This document shows positions 12,815 through 21,754 of a stretch of 64,000 nucleotides of DNA, in pieces; the first letter of the stretch is position 1; every line of letters begins with the position of its first letter. Below the pieces are notes generated by a model. It saw nothing but the letters and a program-made list of their open reading frames with translations, was not told the origin of the DNA and ran no database searches. The DNA comes from Leclercia sp. S52. GTDB lineage: Bacteria; Pseudomonadota; Gammaproteobacteria; Enterobacterales; Enterobacteriaceae. The position numbers and the translations under genes were made by a program. The DNA lies in assembly GCF_039727615.1 (NCBI RefSeq), contig NZ_CP152474.1, forward strand, positions 1,984,001 through 2,048,000, given 5' to 3'.

Positions 12815-12821
12815 AGGGTGA

Positions 12822-14807
12822 TTACCACTGATAACTCACGAAAATCTTGCCGTTGCGGCCATCCTGCGGGATGCCCTGCGGCGACCAGTACTCTTTATCG
12901 AAGGCGTTGCCGAGCACCAGGGTGGTGGTCACGCCTTTCAGCGCCTGCTGGCCCTGATAGCTGACGTAGAAATCATTCACCGCATAGCCCGGCTGGTGGC
13001 TGTAGCTGCTGCTCACGTGAGTGGAGCGATCGGCAAAGGTGCCGATCCAGCCGACGCTAAAGCCGCTCTGCGCCAGCGGAACATCCAGCTTGCTGGAGAT
13101 GGTGTCCGGGCTGATGCTGGAGATGTACTCCCCGGTGTCGGTGTCTTTGCCCCGGGTGCGGTTATAGGCCACGTCGAGGTTGAACAGGCTGGCGGAGTAT
13201 TTCGCCATCACGTCCCAGCCCCAGATTTTGGCGTTCGGCACGTTGTACGACATGGTGGTGGCGGCGGCAAAATCGACGGCGGTGGAGATGTAATCTTTGG
13301 CATGGGTATCAAAGTAGCTGGCTTTGAACTCCAGCGCATCGTCAGCCAGCAGCAGATCGTCAAAGCGTAGCCCAAACCCATACTCCTGGGTTTCGTTGGT
13401 TTCCGGGCGCAGATTCGGGTTCGGCACCCAGTAATTGGTGTAGAACCGGCCAATGGAGAAGTGTTTGGCGTCGTTATACATTTCGCCCATCGTCGGGGCG
13501 CGGAAGGCCTGGGCATACGAGCCGAACAGCATCAGCCACTCGGTCGGCGATACGGTGATCCCGGCGCGCGAGGACCATTTATCGGCATCCACATCCTCAT
13601 AACCATCGCTGCTGCCGCGGTAGTTATCGTAGCGGGTGCCACCCAGCAGGGTGACAGGCAGATCGCGCAGGGTGATCTCATCCTGCAGCCAGCCGGAGCT
13701 GAAATCGATACTCGCATCCGGGAAGCCAGTCGTTGCGCCGGACGGCTCCTGCTCCTGACGGTAATACTCCCCGCCATAGGTCAGCAGGTGCGAGGCGAAG
13801 GAGTCGGCGAACAGGCGGGTGCGGTTCTCCACTTTGCCGCCTTTGGTGGTCTGCTGGCGGAATTCGCCGGTGCCGTCGATGTTCTGGGCATTGATTCGTG
13901 CCTCAGACCAGTAGAGGCGGGCATCGGCATTCAGCCAGTCGTTGCCCTCCGGCGCGAGGTGATACCCCAGCTGGACGTCACGCTGGATGGTGGAGCGGTC
14001 GGTCATCGGGTTACTGCTGTCGTCCGCCTCGATGGTCTGCGGGTTTTTCGGTTCCTGCGCGGCGTTGTTGTAATAGCGCAGCGAGCCGCTCAGGGACTGG
14101 GCCCGATCGATCTGCCAGCTGCCTTTGGCCAGCATATTGTTGATCGATTCGTCGTTCGGCGCGGTGCCGCCGCCGCCCTGGCGGATATCCCCGCGATCCC
14201 GGCTCGACCAGGCCACCAGGCCGTCGAGGCTGTCGGTGCGGCCAAAGGCGCTGGCGCCCATGCCGAGGCTGTGATCGCCGGTAGCGGCGGTGCCAAACAC
14301 GCGGTAGCCGCTGGTTTGTCCGGCCTGAAGCAGATCTTTCGCGTCGGCGGTGTCATAGGCGATCACCCCACCCATCGCGCCGCTGCCGTACAGCAGGGCG
14401 GACGGCCCGCGCACGATCTCAATACGCTTAATCAGGGCCGGATCGAGGAAGGTGCTGTTCAGGTGACCGGTATCGGTGCCCTGACGCACGCCGTCCACCA
14501 GCACCAGCACGCCGCGACGATCGTAGCCGCGCAGATTGACGTCCTGACCGTTGGTGCGCCCGGTGCCGTCGAGAGTCAGGCCGGGCACGTAGCGCAGCAG
14601 GTCAGCGGCGGCGCTGGCGGTTTGATTTTCCGGGGCAGTGGCGTCAATGACGCTGACCATCATCGGGGCTTCAAAGGCGCTGCGGGCATTACCGGTGGCG
14701 GTAACGGTCATGTCGTCGGTGGCGGCAACCGCCGCTCCCGGCAGGGCACTGACAATCGCCAGCGCCAGCAGCGACGGGCGTAAAGACGCGGTATTCAGGT
14801 ATGGCAT
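12822..14807 (-). CDS. hmuR: TonB-dependent heme/hemoglobin receptor HmuR
   Basis: HmuR is the outer-membrane TonB-dependent channel that takes up heme. The 661-residue protein has a signal peptide (about 1-28, ending AAVA) and a TonB-box-like DDMTVTAT. A plug domain follows (about 40-150, with LRGYDRRGVLVLVDGVRQG), then a 22-strand barrel ending in the aromatic FVSYQW. The heme-receptor hallmark boxes FRAP (435-438) and NPNL (463-466) are present, with a histidine between them (DAKHFS). It follows hemP and is probably cotranscribed from the Fur-controlled promoter. Confidence 0.96.
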   Translation of the reverse strand: MPYLNTASLRPSLLALAIVSALPGAAVAATDDMTVTATGNARSAFEAPMMVSVIDATAPENQTASAAADLLRYVPGLTLDGTGRTNGQDVNLRGYDRRGVLVLVDGVRQGTDTGHLNSTFLDPALIKRIEIVRGPSALLYGSGAMGGVIAYDTADAKDLLQAGQTSGYRVFGTAATGDHSLGMGASAFGRTDSLDGLVAWSSRDRGDIRQGGGGTAPNDESINNMLAKGSWQIDRAQSLSGSLRYYNNAAQEPKNPQTIEADDSSNPMTDRSTIQRDVQLGYHLAPEGNDWLNADARLYWSEARINAQNIDGTGEFRQQTTKGGKVENRTRLFADSFASHLLTYGGEYYRQEQEPSGATTGFPDASIDFSSGWLQDEITLRDLPVTLLGGTRYDNYRGSSDGYEDVDADKWSSRAGITVSPTEWLMLFGSYAQAFRAPTMGEMYNDAKHFSIGRFYTNYWVPNPNLRPETNETQEYGFGLRFDDLLLADDALEFKASYFDTHAKDYISTAVDFAAATTMSYNVPNAKIWGWDVMAKYSASLFNLDVAYNRTRGKDTDTGEYISSISPDTISSKLDVPLAQSGFSVGWIGTFADRSTHVSSSYSHQPGYAVNDFYVSYQGQQALKGVTTTLVLGNAFDKEYWSPQGIPQDGRNGKIFVSYQW

Positions 14808-14878
14808 GAGCCACTCTCCATTTAAAAGTGAAAAGCGCTGGCTGCCTGGGGGGGAACCTGGGTGGCTGGCGGGGATAG

Positions 14879-15073
14879 TTATTTTGTGAGGATCAGTTTT
14901 CCGGCATGTGTCTGACGCAGCAGGTAGTGCTGGCCGTCATGCTCAATAATGACGCGGCCCTCTTCGCCCAACAGCTGTTTACTGTCGATACGGCGATCGG
15001 TTGCGCCTGGGGCAGGCTGTGTTTTGTCTTCAGGACGAGTGAGCGTTGCTGCAGTGTTATCCATACGTGACAT
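14879..15073 (-). CDS. hemP: Hemin uptake protein HemP
   Basis: HemP is a small conserved protein that heads many hemin-uptake operons; its exact function is not settled. The 64-residue sequence ends in the family pattern [19 protein letters not shown] followed by HAGKLILTK. Two starts are possible, ATG at 15073 (MSRMDN) or 15064 (MDN). The first is given, though neither has a strong ribosome site. A Fur box lies about 28 bases upstream, so this is the first gene of the hmu operon. Confidence 0.88.
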   Translation of the reverse strand: MSRMDNTAATLTRPEDKTQPAPGATDRRIDSKQLLGEEGRVIIEHDGQHYLLRQTHAGKLILTK

Positions 15074-15100
15074 AATGTTTTTCAAAATAGCAATCAATGT

Positions 15101-15119
15101 AACAATGATAATCATTATC
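15101..15119 (-). promoter_or_regulatory. Fur box controlling hemP-hmuRSTUV
   Basis: The 19-base site AACAATGATAATCATTATC differs from the Fur consensus at two or three outer positions and contains the full ATGATAATCAT core. It lies immediately upstream of hemP, so iron-replete cells should repress the heme operon. Confidence 0.88.
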
Positions 15120-15190
15120 AACAAATCGATTTTGACGGCAAGCCTTTTATGAAAAAACAGTGAGGTGAGTGAAAGAGGGGGATGCAAAAA

Positions 15191-15266
15191 AGCCGGGTGG
15201 CGGCTACGCCTTACCCGGCCTACAAAAGCGATACGTAGGCCCGGTAAGCGTAGCGCCACCGGGCAT
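15191..15266. repeat. Inverted pair of REP elements (BIME) between hemP and aroH
   Basis: Two REP-type units face each other. One reads GCCGGGTGGCGGCTACGCC then TTACCCGGCC, and the inverse begins GGCCCGGTAAGCGTAGCGCC. They can form a long stem-loop in either transcript. Such elements are common downstream of enterobacterial genes and here mark the 3' end of aroH. Confidence 0.85.
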
Positions 15267-15271
15267 GGCTT

Positions 15272-16318
15272 TTAAAAACGACTGTCGACTGCGGAGGCAA
15301 GTTTATCCAGCAGGACCTCGGTATCTTCCCAGCTCAGGCAAGGGTCGGTGATCGACTGACCGTAGGTGACAGGCTGACCGACCACCACTTTCTGCGTGCC
15401 TTCGCGCAGGAAGCTTTCGGCCATGATCCCGGCGATAGCGGTTGAGCCGTTGCGGATCTGCTGGCAAATCTCATCGCAGACGTCCAGCTGACGGCGGTGC
15501 TGTTTCTGGCAGTTGCCGTGGCTGAAATCGACCACCAGCTGCTCGGGCAGGTCGAATTCACGCAGGGTATCGCAGGCTTCCGCCAGATCCTGAGGATGAT
15601 AATTCGGCTGTTTGCCGCCGCGCATGATGATGTGGCCGTACGGGTTGCCGCTGGTCTGATAGATGGTCATCTGACCGTTCTTGTCCGGCGACAGGAACAT
15701 GTGGCTGGCGCGGGCGGCGCGGATGGCGTCTACCGCGATGCGGGTATTGCCGTCGGTACCGTTTTTAAAGCCCACCGGGCAGGAGAGCGCCGAGGCCATT
15801 TCACGGTGGATCTGGCTTTCGGTGGTGCGGGCCCCGATGGCTCCCCAGCTGATCAGATCGGCGATAAACTGTCCGGTCACCATATCGAGGAATTCAGTAG
15901 CGGTAGGCACGCCCAGCTCGTTGACCTGCAACAGCAGCTTGCGCGCCAGCTGAATGCCGTGATTGACCCGGTAGCTGCCGTTCAGATCGGGATCGGAGAT
16001 CAGCCCTTTCCAGCCCACTACGGTGCGCGGCTTCTCGAAGTAAGTGCGCATCACGATTTCCAGGCGGGCATGGTGTTTATCCCGCAGCCCCTTCAGGCGC
16101 TGGGCATAGTCCATTGCAGCATCAAGGTCGTGAATAGAACAGGGGCCAACAATTACCAGCAGGCGGCGATCTTCACCGTTGAGGATTTTTTCAATACGTT
16201 TGCGTGACGTTGTCACGTTTTCTGCCACTGCCGCAGAAACAGGGTACCGCTGGGCCAGTTCAGCTGGCGTCACCAGGCTATCGATACGCGCTGTGCGCAG
16301 TTCATCGGTTTTGTTCAT
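15272..16318 (-). CDS. aroH: DAHP synthase, Trp-sensitive (AroH)
   Basis: AroH condenses phosphoenolpyruvate and erythrose 4-phosphate to DAHP, the first step of the shikimate pathway. This is the tryptophan-feedback-inhibited isoenzyme. The 348-residue length matches. The core MRTYFEKPRTVVGWKGL, GARTTESQ and DFSHGNCQKQHRR segments carry the PEP- and metal-binding residues. The start at 16318 (MNKTDELRTARI) aligns with the E. coli start. A TrpR operator lies upstream at the end of ppsR, so transcription should fall when tryptophan is plentiful. Confidence 0.97.
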   Translation of the reverse strand: MNKTDELRTARIDSLVTPAELAQRYPVSAAVAENVTTSRKRIEKILNGEDRRLLVIVGPCSIHDLDAAMDYAQRLKGLRDKHHARLEIVMRTYFEKPRTVVGWKGLISDPDLNGSYRVNHGIQLARKLLLQVNELGVPTATEFLDMVTGQFIADLISWGAIGARTTESQIHREMASALSCPVGFKNGTDGNTRIAVDAIRAARASHMFLSPDKNGQMTIYQTSGNPYGHIIMRGGKQPNYHPQDLAEACDTLREFDLPEQLVVDFSHGNCQKQHRRQLDVCDEICQQIRNGSTAIAGIMAESFLREGTQKVVVGQPVTYGQSITDPCLSWEDTEVLLDKLASAVDSRF

Positions 16319-16461
16319 GGTATTTCTCAGAATGTAGTGCTTCAACGGTAACTTACCGGGAAGTGATGGGCATCACCTTAAACCAATCCCCGCTGAATTC
16401 AAGTGCAGGGCACAAGCGGTGCCCTGTTGTGGGGTGGGAGTATAAAGGATTACGGACTGAT

Positions 16462-16479
16462 GTACTAGTCGATTAGTAC
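16462..16479 (-). promoter_or_regulatory. TrpR operator for aroH
   Basis: GTACTAGTCGATTAGTAC is a near-perfect palindrome matching the TrpR operator pattern with CTAG half-sites. A TATACT -10 candidate lies at 16444-16439 on the minus strand, so the operator would sit at and upstream of -35, as known for E. coli aroH. The site overlaps the stop codon of ppsR (16473-16475). Confidence 0.85.
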
Positions 16480-17306
16480 ATGCGACGGTTGAGGCCCATA
16501 ATGTCGAGGATTTTGGTGGCGATCTCTTCTACCGAATAGTTGGTACTGTTCAGCCACGGAATGTTGTTCTTCCGGTACAGGGCCTCGACTTCGGCCACCT
16601 CCAGCCGGCACTGGCGCATCGAGGCGTAGCGGCTGTTCTCACGGCGCTCTTCGCGGATCGCCGCCAGCCGTTCCGGGTTAATGGTGAGGCCAAAGAGCTT
16701 ATGTTGCAGGGGCTTGAGCGCCGCCGGGAGGACGAGGTTATCCATATCGTCGGCAATAAAGGGGTAGTTTGCGGCGCGGATCCCGAACTGCAACGCCAGA
16801 TAGAGGCTGGTCGGGGTTTTCCCGCAGCGCGAGACGCCGAGCAGAATGACCTGGGCCTGATCGAGGTTACGCATCGAAATGCCGTCATCGTGGGCGAGGG
16901 TGTAATCAATGGCGGCGATACGGGCGTCATACTTGATGATATTTGCCGGGTTCAGACCGTGGGTGCGGTGCGCCACCGGGGTCGGGTCCAGCTTCAGCTC
17001 CTGCTGCAGCGGGGCCACCAGCGCCTGCACAATGTCCTGACAAAAGCCTTCACTTTGCAGAATGATATTGCGGATTTCCGGGATCACAATCGAGTAGAAC
17101 ACCAGTGGACGCTCACCGGTCTGCTGGAAAATGGCGTCAATTTGATCTTTCACCGCTCTGGCGCGGCTCTCGTTTTCCACGAACGGCAGCGTGATGCTGT
17201 TGATAGAAACCGGGAATTGCGACATCACCGCATGGCCCAACACTTCGGCGGTGATCGCCGTACCATCGGAAATATAAAAAACGTGGCGATCGACAGCATT
17301 ATCCAT
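16473..17306 (-). CDS. ppsR: PEP synthetase regulatory protein (bifunctional kinase/pyrophosphorylase)
   Basis: PpsR (YdiA) controls PEP synthetase. It phosphorylates the active-site threonine in an ADP-dependent way and removes the phosphate by phosphorolysis. The 277-residue length is exact for the family (DUF299), with the P-loop-like [11 protein letters not shown] at about 153-163. The start at 17306 ([17 protein letters not shown]) is chosen by family alignment. It is divergent from its target gene ppsA. Its last codons contain the aroH TrpR operator. Confidence 0.97.
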   Translation of the reverse strand: MDNAVDRHVFYISDGTAITAEVLGHAVMSQFPVSINSITLPFVENESRARAVKDQIDAIFQQTGERPLVFYSIVIPEIRNIILQSEGFCQDIVQALVAPLQQELKLDPTPVAHRTHGLNPANIIKYDARIAAIDYTLAHDDGISMRNLDQAQVILLGVSRCGKTPTSLYLALQFGIRAANYPFIADDMDNLVLPAALKPLQHKLFGLTINPERLAAIREERRENSRYASMRQCRLEVAEVEALYRKNNIPWLNSTNYSVEEIATKILDIMGLNRRMY

Positions 17307-17644
17307 TTTGCACACTCTGTATATCAGATGTAATTGACTGAAAGCATAAATTAAAAAAGTAAAATACAACAGTCAGAGTGGGCCGGAAATTAAAAATGAA
17401 ACGCTATTTTTATTTTTAATGAAAGGGGTGTTTCATTTTTCAAAATCACCCTAAAGTCTGAGTTTTTTTGTGGGAATCCATAGGAATCATTAGGTTAGCA
17501 TTTAAGCGGGAACAGTCTGAAAAGCTAAAAAATAAAAGTGCTTACACGATTCACCGTTTTTTTAGCGCGAATAAATATGACAGTATAAATACGCAGTAAG
17601 GAGTTTCTTAAAACCCGTTCATATATCATAAAAGGATTGTTTCG
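17307..17644. promoter_or_regulatory. ppsR-ppsA divergent intergenic region with candidate Cra sites
   Basis: This 338-base AT-rich region holds no gene. On the ppsA side, around 17541-17556, CACGATTCACC (reverse strand GGTGAATCGTG) fits a Cra/FruR half-site; Cra activates ppsA in E. coli. ATGAAACGC near 17394 is a second Cra-like half-site. The ppsA start is preceded by an AAAGGA ribosome site. The promoters themselves are not clear by eye. Confidence 0.5.
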
Positions 17645-20023
17645 ATGTCCAACAATGGCTCGTCACCGCTGGTGCTTTGGTATAACCAACTCGGCATGAA
17701 TGATGTAGACAGAGTTGGAGGCAAAAATGCCTCCCTGGGTGAAATGATTACGAATCTGTCCAGTATGGGTGTCTCCGTACCGAATGGATTTGCTACCACC
17801 GCCGATGCTTTTAACTATTTTCTGGATCAAAGCGGCGTAAACCAGCGCATTTACGAACTACTGGATAACACGGACATTGATGATGTCTCTGAGCTTGCCA
17901 AAGCCGGGACCCAGATCCGCCAGTGGATCATCGATACACCTTTCCAGCCTGAACTGGAAAAAGCCATTCACGACGCCTACAACCAGCTCTCTGCTGATGA
18001 TGCGCAGGCCTCCTTTGCCGTGCGCTCCTCTGCCACCGCAGAAGATATGCCGGACGCCTCCTTCGCCGGGCAGCAGGAGACCTTCCTCAACGTGCAGGGC
18101 TACGATGCCGTGCTGGTGGCGGTAAAACATGTGTTTGCCTCCCTGTTTAATGACCGCGCGATCTCCTATCGCGTGCATCAGGGTTATGACCACCGCGGCG
18201 TTGCGCTGTCGGCAGGCGTGCAGCGCATGGTGCGTTCGGATCTGGCCTCGTCAGGCGTGATGTTCTCTATTGATACCGAATCGGGTTTCGATCAGGTGGT
18301 CTTTATCACCTCCGCCTGGGGTCTGGGCGAGATGGTGGTGCAGGGTGCCGTCAACCCGGACGAATTCTACGTTCACAAGCCAACCCTTGCAGCCGATCGC
18401 CCGGCTATCGTGCGCCGCACCATGGGTTCGAAAAAAATCCGCATGATCTACGCTCCAACCCAGGAGCATGGCAAGCAGGTGCGGATTGAAGATGTGCCGC
18501 AGGAGCAGTGCGACCGCTTCTCCCTGACCGATGCCGAAGTGCAGGAGCTGGCGAAGCAGGCGGTGCAGATCGAGAAACACTATGGCCGTCCGATGGATAT
18601 CGAGTGGGCCAAAGACGGTAACACCGGCAAACTGTTTATCGTCCAGGCACGTCCGGAAACCGTGCGTTCCCGTGGTCAGGTGATGGAGCGTTACACGCTG
18701 CATGCCCAGGGCAACATCATCGCGGAAGGTCGTGCTATCGGCCACCGAATCGGCGCTGGCCCGGTGAAGGTGATCCACGACATCAGCGAAATGAACCGCA
18801 TCCAGCCGGGCGACGTGCTGGTGACCGACATGACCGACCCGGACTGGGAACCGATCATGAAAAAGGCGGCGGCGATTGTCACCAACCGTGGCGGTCGTAC
18901 CTGTCACGCGGCAATCATCGCCCGTGAGCTGGGTATTCCGGCCGTGGTCGGCTGCGGTGACGCCACCGAGCGCATGAAGGACGACCAGAACGTTACCGTC
19001 TCCTGTGCCGAAGGTGATACCGGCTACGTCTACGCCGAGATCCTCGACTTCAGCGTGAAGAGCTCCAGCGTCGACACCATGCCGGATCTGCCGCTCAAAA
19101 TCATGATGAACGTCGGCAACCCGGACCGCGCCTTTGACTTCGCCTGTCTGCCAAACGAAGGCGTCGGTCTGGCGCGTCTGGAGTTCATCATCAACCGCAT
19201 GATCGGGGTTCACCCGCGTGCGCTGCTGGAGTTTGACGACCAGGATCCGAAGCTGCAGAAAGAGATCCGCGAGATGATGAAGGGTTACGACTCGCCGAAG
19301 GAGTTCTACGTCGGCCGTCTGACCGAAGGGATCGCCACTCTGGGTGCGGCGTTCTATCCGAAACGCGTCATTGTGCGTCTCTCTGACTTCAAATCTAACG
19401 AATATGCCAACCTGGTGGGCGGCGAGCGTTACGAGCCGGAAGAAGAGAACCCGATGCTGGGCTTCCGTGGCGCCGGTCGTTACGTCTCTGACAGCTTCCG
19501 CGACTGCTTTGCGCTGGAGTGCGACGCGGTGAAACGCGTGCGCAACGACATGGGGCTGACCAACGTCGAGATCATGGTGCCGTTCGTGCGTACCGTCGAT
19601 CAGGCGAAAGCGGTTGTCGACGAGCTGGCCCGTCAGGGACTCAAGCGCGGCGAGAATGGACTCAAAATCATCATGATGTGTGAGATCCCGTCCAACGCCC
19701 TGCTGGCAGAACAGTTCCTGGAACACTTCGACGGCTTCTCTATCGGCTCCAACGATATGACGCAGCTGGCGCTGGGCCTGGATCGCGACTCCGGTGTGGT
19801 CTCCGCGCTGTTTGATGAGCGTAACGAGGCGGTGAAAGCGCTGCTGTCGATGGCCATCCGCGCCGCGAAGAAACAGGGCAAGTACGTCGGCATCTGCGGT
19901 CAGGGGCCTTCCGACCATGAAGACTTCGCGGCCTGGCTGATGGAAGAGGGGATTGACAGCCTGTCCCTGAACCCGGACACCGTGGTGCAGACCTGGCTGA
20001 GCCTGGCGGAACTGAACAAGTAA
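17645..20023 (+). CDS. ppsA: Phosphoenolpyruvate synthase
   Basis: PpsA converts pyruvate, ATP and water to PEP, AMP and phosphate for gluconeogenesis. The 792-residue length is exact for the family. An N-terminal ATP-grasp-like nucleotide domain is followed by the swivelling phosphohistidine domain with [15 protein letters not shown], where the active-site histidine is H421, and a C-terminal PEP/pyruvate TIM barrel. The adjacent threonine (T419) is the likely PpsR target. It is transcribed away from ppsR and ends at a clear terminator. Confidence 0.98.
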   Translation: MSNNGSSPLVLWYNQLGMNDVDRVGGKNASLGEMITNLSSMGVSVPNGFATTADAFNYFLDQSGVNQRIYELLDNTDIDDVSELAKAGTQIRQWIIDTPFQPELEKAIHDAYNQLSADDAQASFAVRSSATAEDMPDASFAGQQETFLNVQGYDAVLVAVKHVFASLFNDRAISYRVHQGYDHRGVALSAGVQRMVRSDLASSGVMFSIDTESGFDQVVFITSAWGLGEMVVQGAVNPDEFYVHKPTLAADRPAIVRRTMGSKKIRMIYAPTQEHGKQVRIEDVPQEQCDRFSLTDAEVQELAKQAVQIEKHYGRPMDIEWAKDGNTGKLFIVQARPETVRSRGQVMERYTLHAQGNIIAEGRAIGHRIGAGPVKVIHDISEMNRIQPGDVLVTDMTDPDWEPIMKKAAAIVTNRGGRTCHAAIIARELGIPAVVGCGDATERMKDDQNVTVSCAEGDTGYVYAEILDFSVKSSSVDTMPDLPLKIMMNVGNPDRAFDFACLPNEGVGLARLEFIINRMIGVHPRALLEFDDQDPKLQKEIREMMKGYDSPKEFYVGRLTEGIATLGAAFYPKRVIVRLSDFKSNEYANLVGGERYEPEEENPMLGFRGAGRYVSDSFRDCFALECDAVKRVRNDMGLTNVEIMVPFVRTVDQAKAVVDELARQGLKRGENGLKIIMMCEIPSNALLAEQFLEHFDGFSIGSNDMTQLALGLDRDSGVVSALFDERNEAVKALLSMAIRAAKKQGKYVGICGQGPSDHEDFAAWLMEEGIDSLSLNPDTVVQTWLSLAELNK

Positions 20024-20048
20024 CGTCACGCTTGCTGCAACGCATAAA

Positions 20049-20077
20049 GGCGAGGACTTTGGTTCTCGCCTTTTTTA
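20049..20077 (+). terminator. Intrinsic terminator after ppsA
   Basis: A GGCGAGGA / CTTTGG / TTCTCGCC hairpin is followed by TTTTTTATTT, 25 bases after the ppsA stop. Confidence 0.9.
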
Positions 20078-20138
20078 TTTGGGGCGAACTAAGCCGCTGT
20101 AATCATGGGTTTTTCTTTAGATTTACCGAATTCTGGAT

Positions 20139-20247
20139 AAAAAAAAGCCCACCGTGGGAGGCGGGCAAAGACTACACACAGCAATTCGTTGTTTCACTCA
20201 GGGGATTTCCATGCTTATAAATCAAGGTGTTGTTGATTCATAACCGT
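20139..20247 (-). ncRNA. rprA: Small RNA RprA
   Basis: RprA is an Hfq-binding sRNA that activates rpoS translation and represses csgD. The minus strand from 20247 begins ACGGTTATGAATCAACA and continues through GATTTATAAGCATGGAAATC and the CCCCTGAGTGAAACAACG stretch. It ends in the GCCCGCCTCCCACGGTGGGC hairpin and a run of eight T. This matches E. coli RprA from memory in sequence, in length (about 109 versus about 106 nt) and in position downstream of ydiK on the same strand. Confidence 0.92.
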
Positions 20248-20254
20248 GACCTAA

Positions 20255-20300
20255 TAGTAGGCATGGTGGATTTTTGCGTCGATCAGATTCGTCTCAATAG
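20255..20300 (-). promoter_or_regulatory. rprA promoter with RcsB box
   Basis: Upstream of rprA the minus strand reads GCCTACTATTAG at the -10 region. Further upstream it reads TGAGACGAATCTGATCGACG, which matches the E. coli rprA upstream element bound by the RcsB response regulator. Envelope stress signalling should therefore induce the sRNA, as in E. coli. Confidence 0.75.
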
Positions 20301-20400
20301 TTTAAAGAAAGTGAAGATTTTATGAGGGGAATGAGGCAATTGCGGATAAAAACGGGTTTAGCCGCGCTTAAGGGAAATTCAAATGATAAGTGACGCTTAA

Positions 20401-20427
20401 CATTCTGGTGGGCGAACCCACCAGAAC
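20401..20427 (-). repeat. Hairpin after ydiK
   Basis: A TTCTGGTGGG / CGAA / CCCACCAGAA stem-loop lies just past the ydiK stop. It lacks a good U-tract on the minus strand, so it may be a weak terminator or a 3' end stabiliser. Confidence 0.5.
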
Positions 20428-20434
20428 AGAGGTT

Positions 20435-21547
20435 TTACTTCTTCAACTCTTCCGTTTCGTTCAATGCGTTAAGCAGAACATCAGGATCGGTTGGCGGCAG
20501 CGGGACTTCGTGCACCCACGCGGAGAACAGTCGCCAGGAGACCGCCAGCAGCACCGGCCCGATAAACAGACCGATCATCCCGAAGGCAATCAACCCGCCG
20601 ATAACGCCGGAGAGGATCAGGATTAACGGCAGGTCTGCGCCCATCCGAATCAGGATCGGGCGGATGACGTTATCCATCGTGCCTACCACGCAGCTCCAGA
20701 CCAGCAGCACCGTGCCCCAGGTGGTATCACCGCTCCAGTAGAGCCAGACAATCGCCGGAACCAACACCAGCAGAGGGCCCAGCTGCATCAGGCAGGTTAA
20801 CAGCATCAGCACCGTAAAGAGGGTAGCGTAAGGCACGCCGGAAATTGCCAGACCAATTCCGCCCAGCACCGACTGCACCAGCGCGGTCACTACTACGCCC
20901 AACGCAACCGCACGCACGGCCTGCGCGGCCAGCAGCATCGCCGCATCGCCACGCGCCGACGCCAGGCGCGTTGCAAAATGTCGAACGCCAAGCGCCACCT
21001 GTTCGCCGCGCCAGTAGAGCAGGGCGCTGAACAGCAGCATCAGCACGCAGTGGACCACAAAGCGGCCGAGGTGCGCGGCGGTACCCACAAACCAGGTGGT
21101 GGTCGCGCCCACATAGGGCCGCACTTTCGCCATGATGGCGCTGCCGCCCATGTCCAGCAGGTTATGCCAGCCGGCATAGAGCTTATCGCCAATTAACGGA
21201 ATATCGTTCAGCCAGTCCAGCGTCGGGAGTGTCATATCGCCGCTGGTGATGCTGGTTATGAGCGGGCCGCTGCCGTCCACCAGGCTGTTCACCAGTAAGG
21301 CCACCGGGATGACAAACAGCAGCACCAGCAGCAGGGTCATCACCAGCACCGCCAGCGCGCGGCGACCAAACAGCAAGCGCTCTAAACGAAGAAACAGCGG
21401 CCAGGTGGCGATAACCACCGTCCCAGCCCAGGCAAAGCCGAGAATGAAGGGTTGAACAATCCACAGACACGCAATAATCATGATTGCCAGAAACAGCACC
21501 GACAGCAAAACTTGTGCAACGTCCCTGGGCTGGTGTCGATTGACCAT
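20435..21547 (-). CDS. ydiK: AI-2E family transporter YdiK
   Basis: YdiK is a predicted inner-membrane permease of the AI-2E/UPF0118 family; its substrate is unknown. The 370-residue protein shows two N-terminal helices (about 15-60), a soluble-looking loop, and a C-terminal helix bundle with the family segments GVPYATLFTVLMLLTCLMQL and SGVIGGLIAFGMIGLFIGPV. It is divergent from ydiJ, and a PurR-like box lies upstream. Confidence 0.93.
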   Translation of the reverse strand: MVNRHQPRDVAQVLLSVLFLAIMIIACLWIVQPFILGFAWAGTVVIATWPLFLRLERLLFGRRALAVLVMTLLLVLLFVIPVALLVNSLVDGSGPLITSITSGDMTLPTLDWLNDIPLIGDKLYAGWHNLLDMGGSAIMAKVRPYVGATTTWFVGTAAHLGRFVVHCVLMLLFSALLYWRGEQVALGVRHFATRLASARGDAAMLLAAQAVRAVALGVVVTALVQSVLGGIGLAISGVPYATLFTVLMLLTCLMQLGPLLVLVPAIVWLYWSGDTTWGTVLLVWSCVVGTMDNVIRPILIRMGADLPLILILSGVIGGLIAFGMIGLFIGPVLLAVSWRLFSAWVHEVPLPPTDPDVLLNALNETEELKK

Positions 21548-21706
21548 AGTTGAAATTCACCTTTGAAATACACCGGAAAGGCCGGTGAGAACAGGAAACC
21601 GCATCACTCTAATCATTAGTGATTTCAGCGATTTTTAACAGGCTGATTCTGCCTGTAATTCTGTCGGGCGCATATGAATAAAATGTGATACAAAATGTGA
21701 GATACA

Positions 21707-21722
21707 ACGCAAACGATTATCT
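21707..21722 (-). promoter_or_regulatory. Candidate PurR box between ydiK and ydiJ
   Basis: ACGCAAACGATTATCT matches the PurR consensus ACGCAAACGTTTGCGT at 12 of 16 positions, including one complete half-site. ydiK has been proposed as a PurR-regulon member in E. coli on comparative grounds. Footprint evidence is lacking here. Confidence 0.5.
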
Positions 21723-21754
21723 ACAACAATTCAGATGGGGCAGGGTCGACAGTA

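Noticed and set aside
13461..14783. 440-codon plus-strand frame across hmuR
   Set aside because: It lies opposite a clear TonB-dependent receptor and encodes a Gly/Val/His-rich product typical of antisense frames.
15191..15266. Possible CRISPR-like repeats
   Set aside because: These are REP/BIME units: one inverted pair, no regular spacers, no cas genes.
18251..20029. Long open frame of 592 codons antisense to ppsA
   Set aside because: It is a codon-bias shadow of the highly expressed ppsA gene; the encoded sequence is His/Val-rich and low in family resemblance, with no ribosome site.
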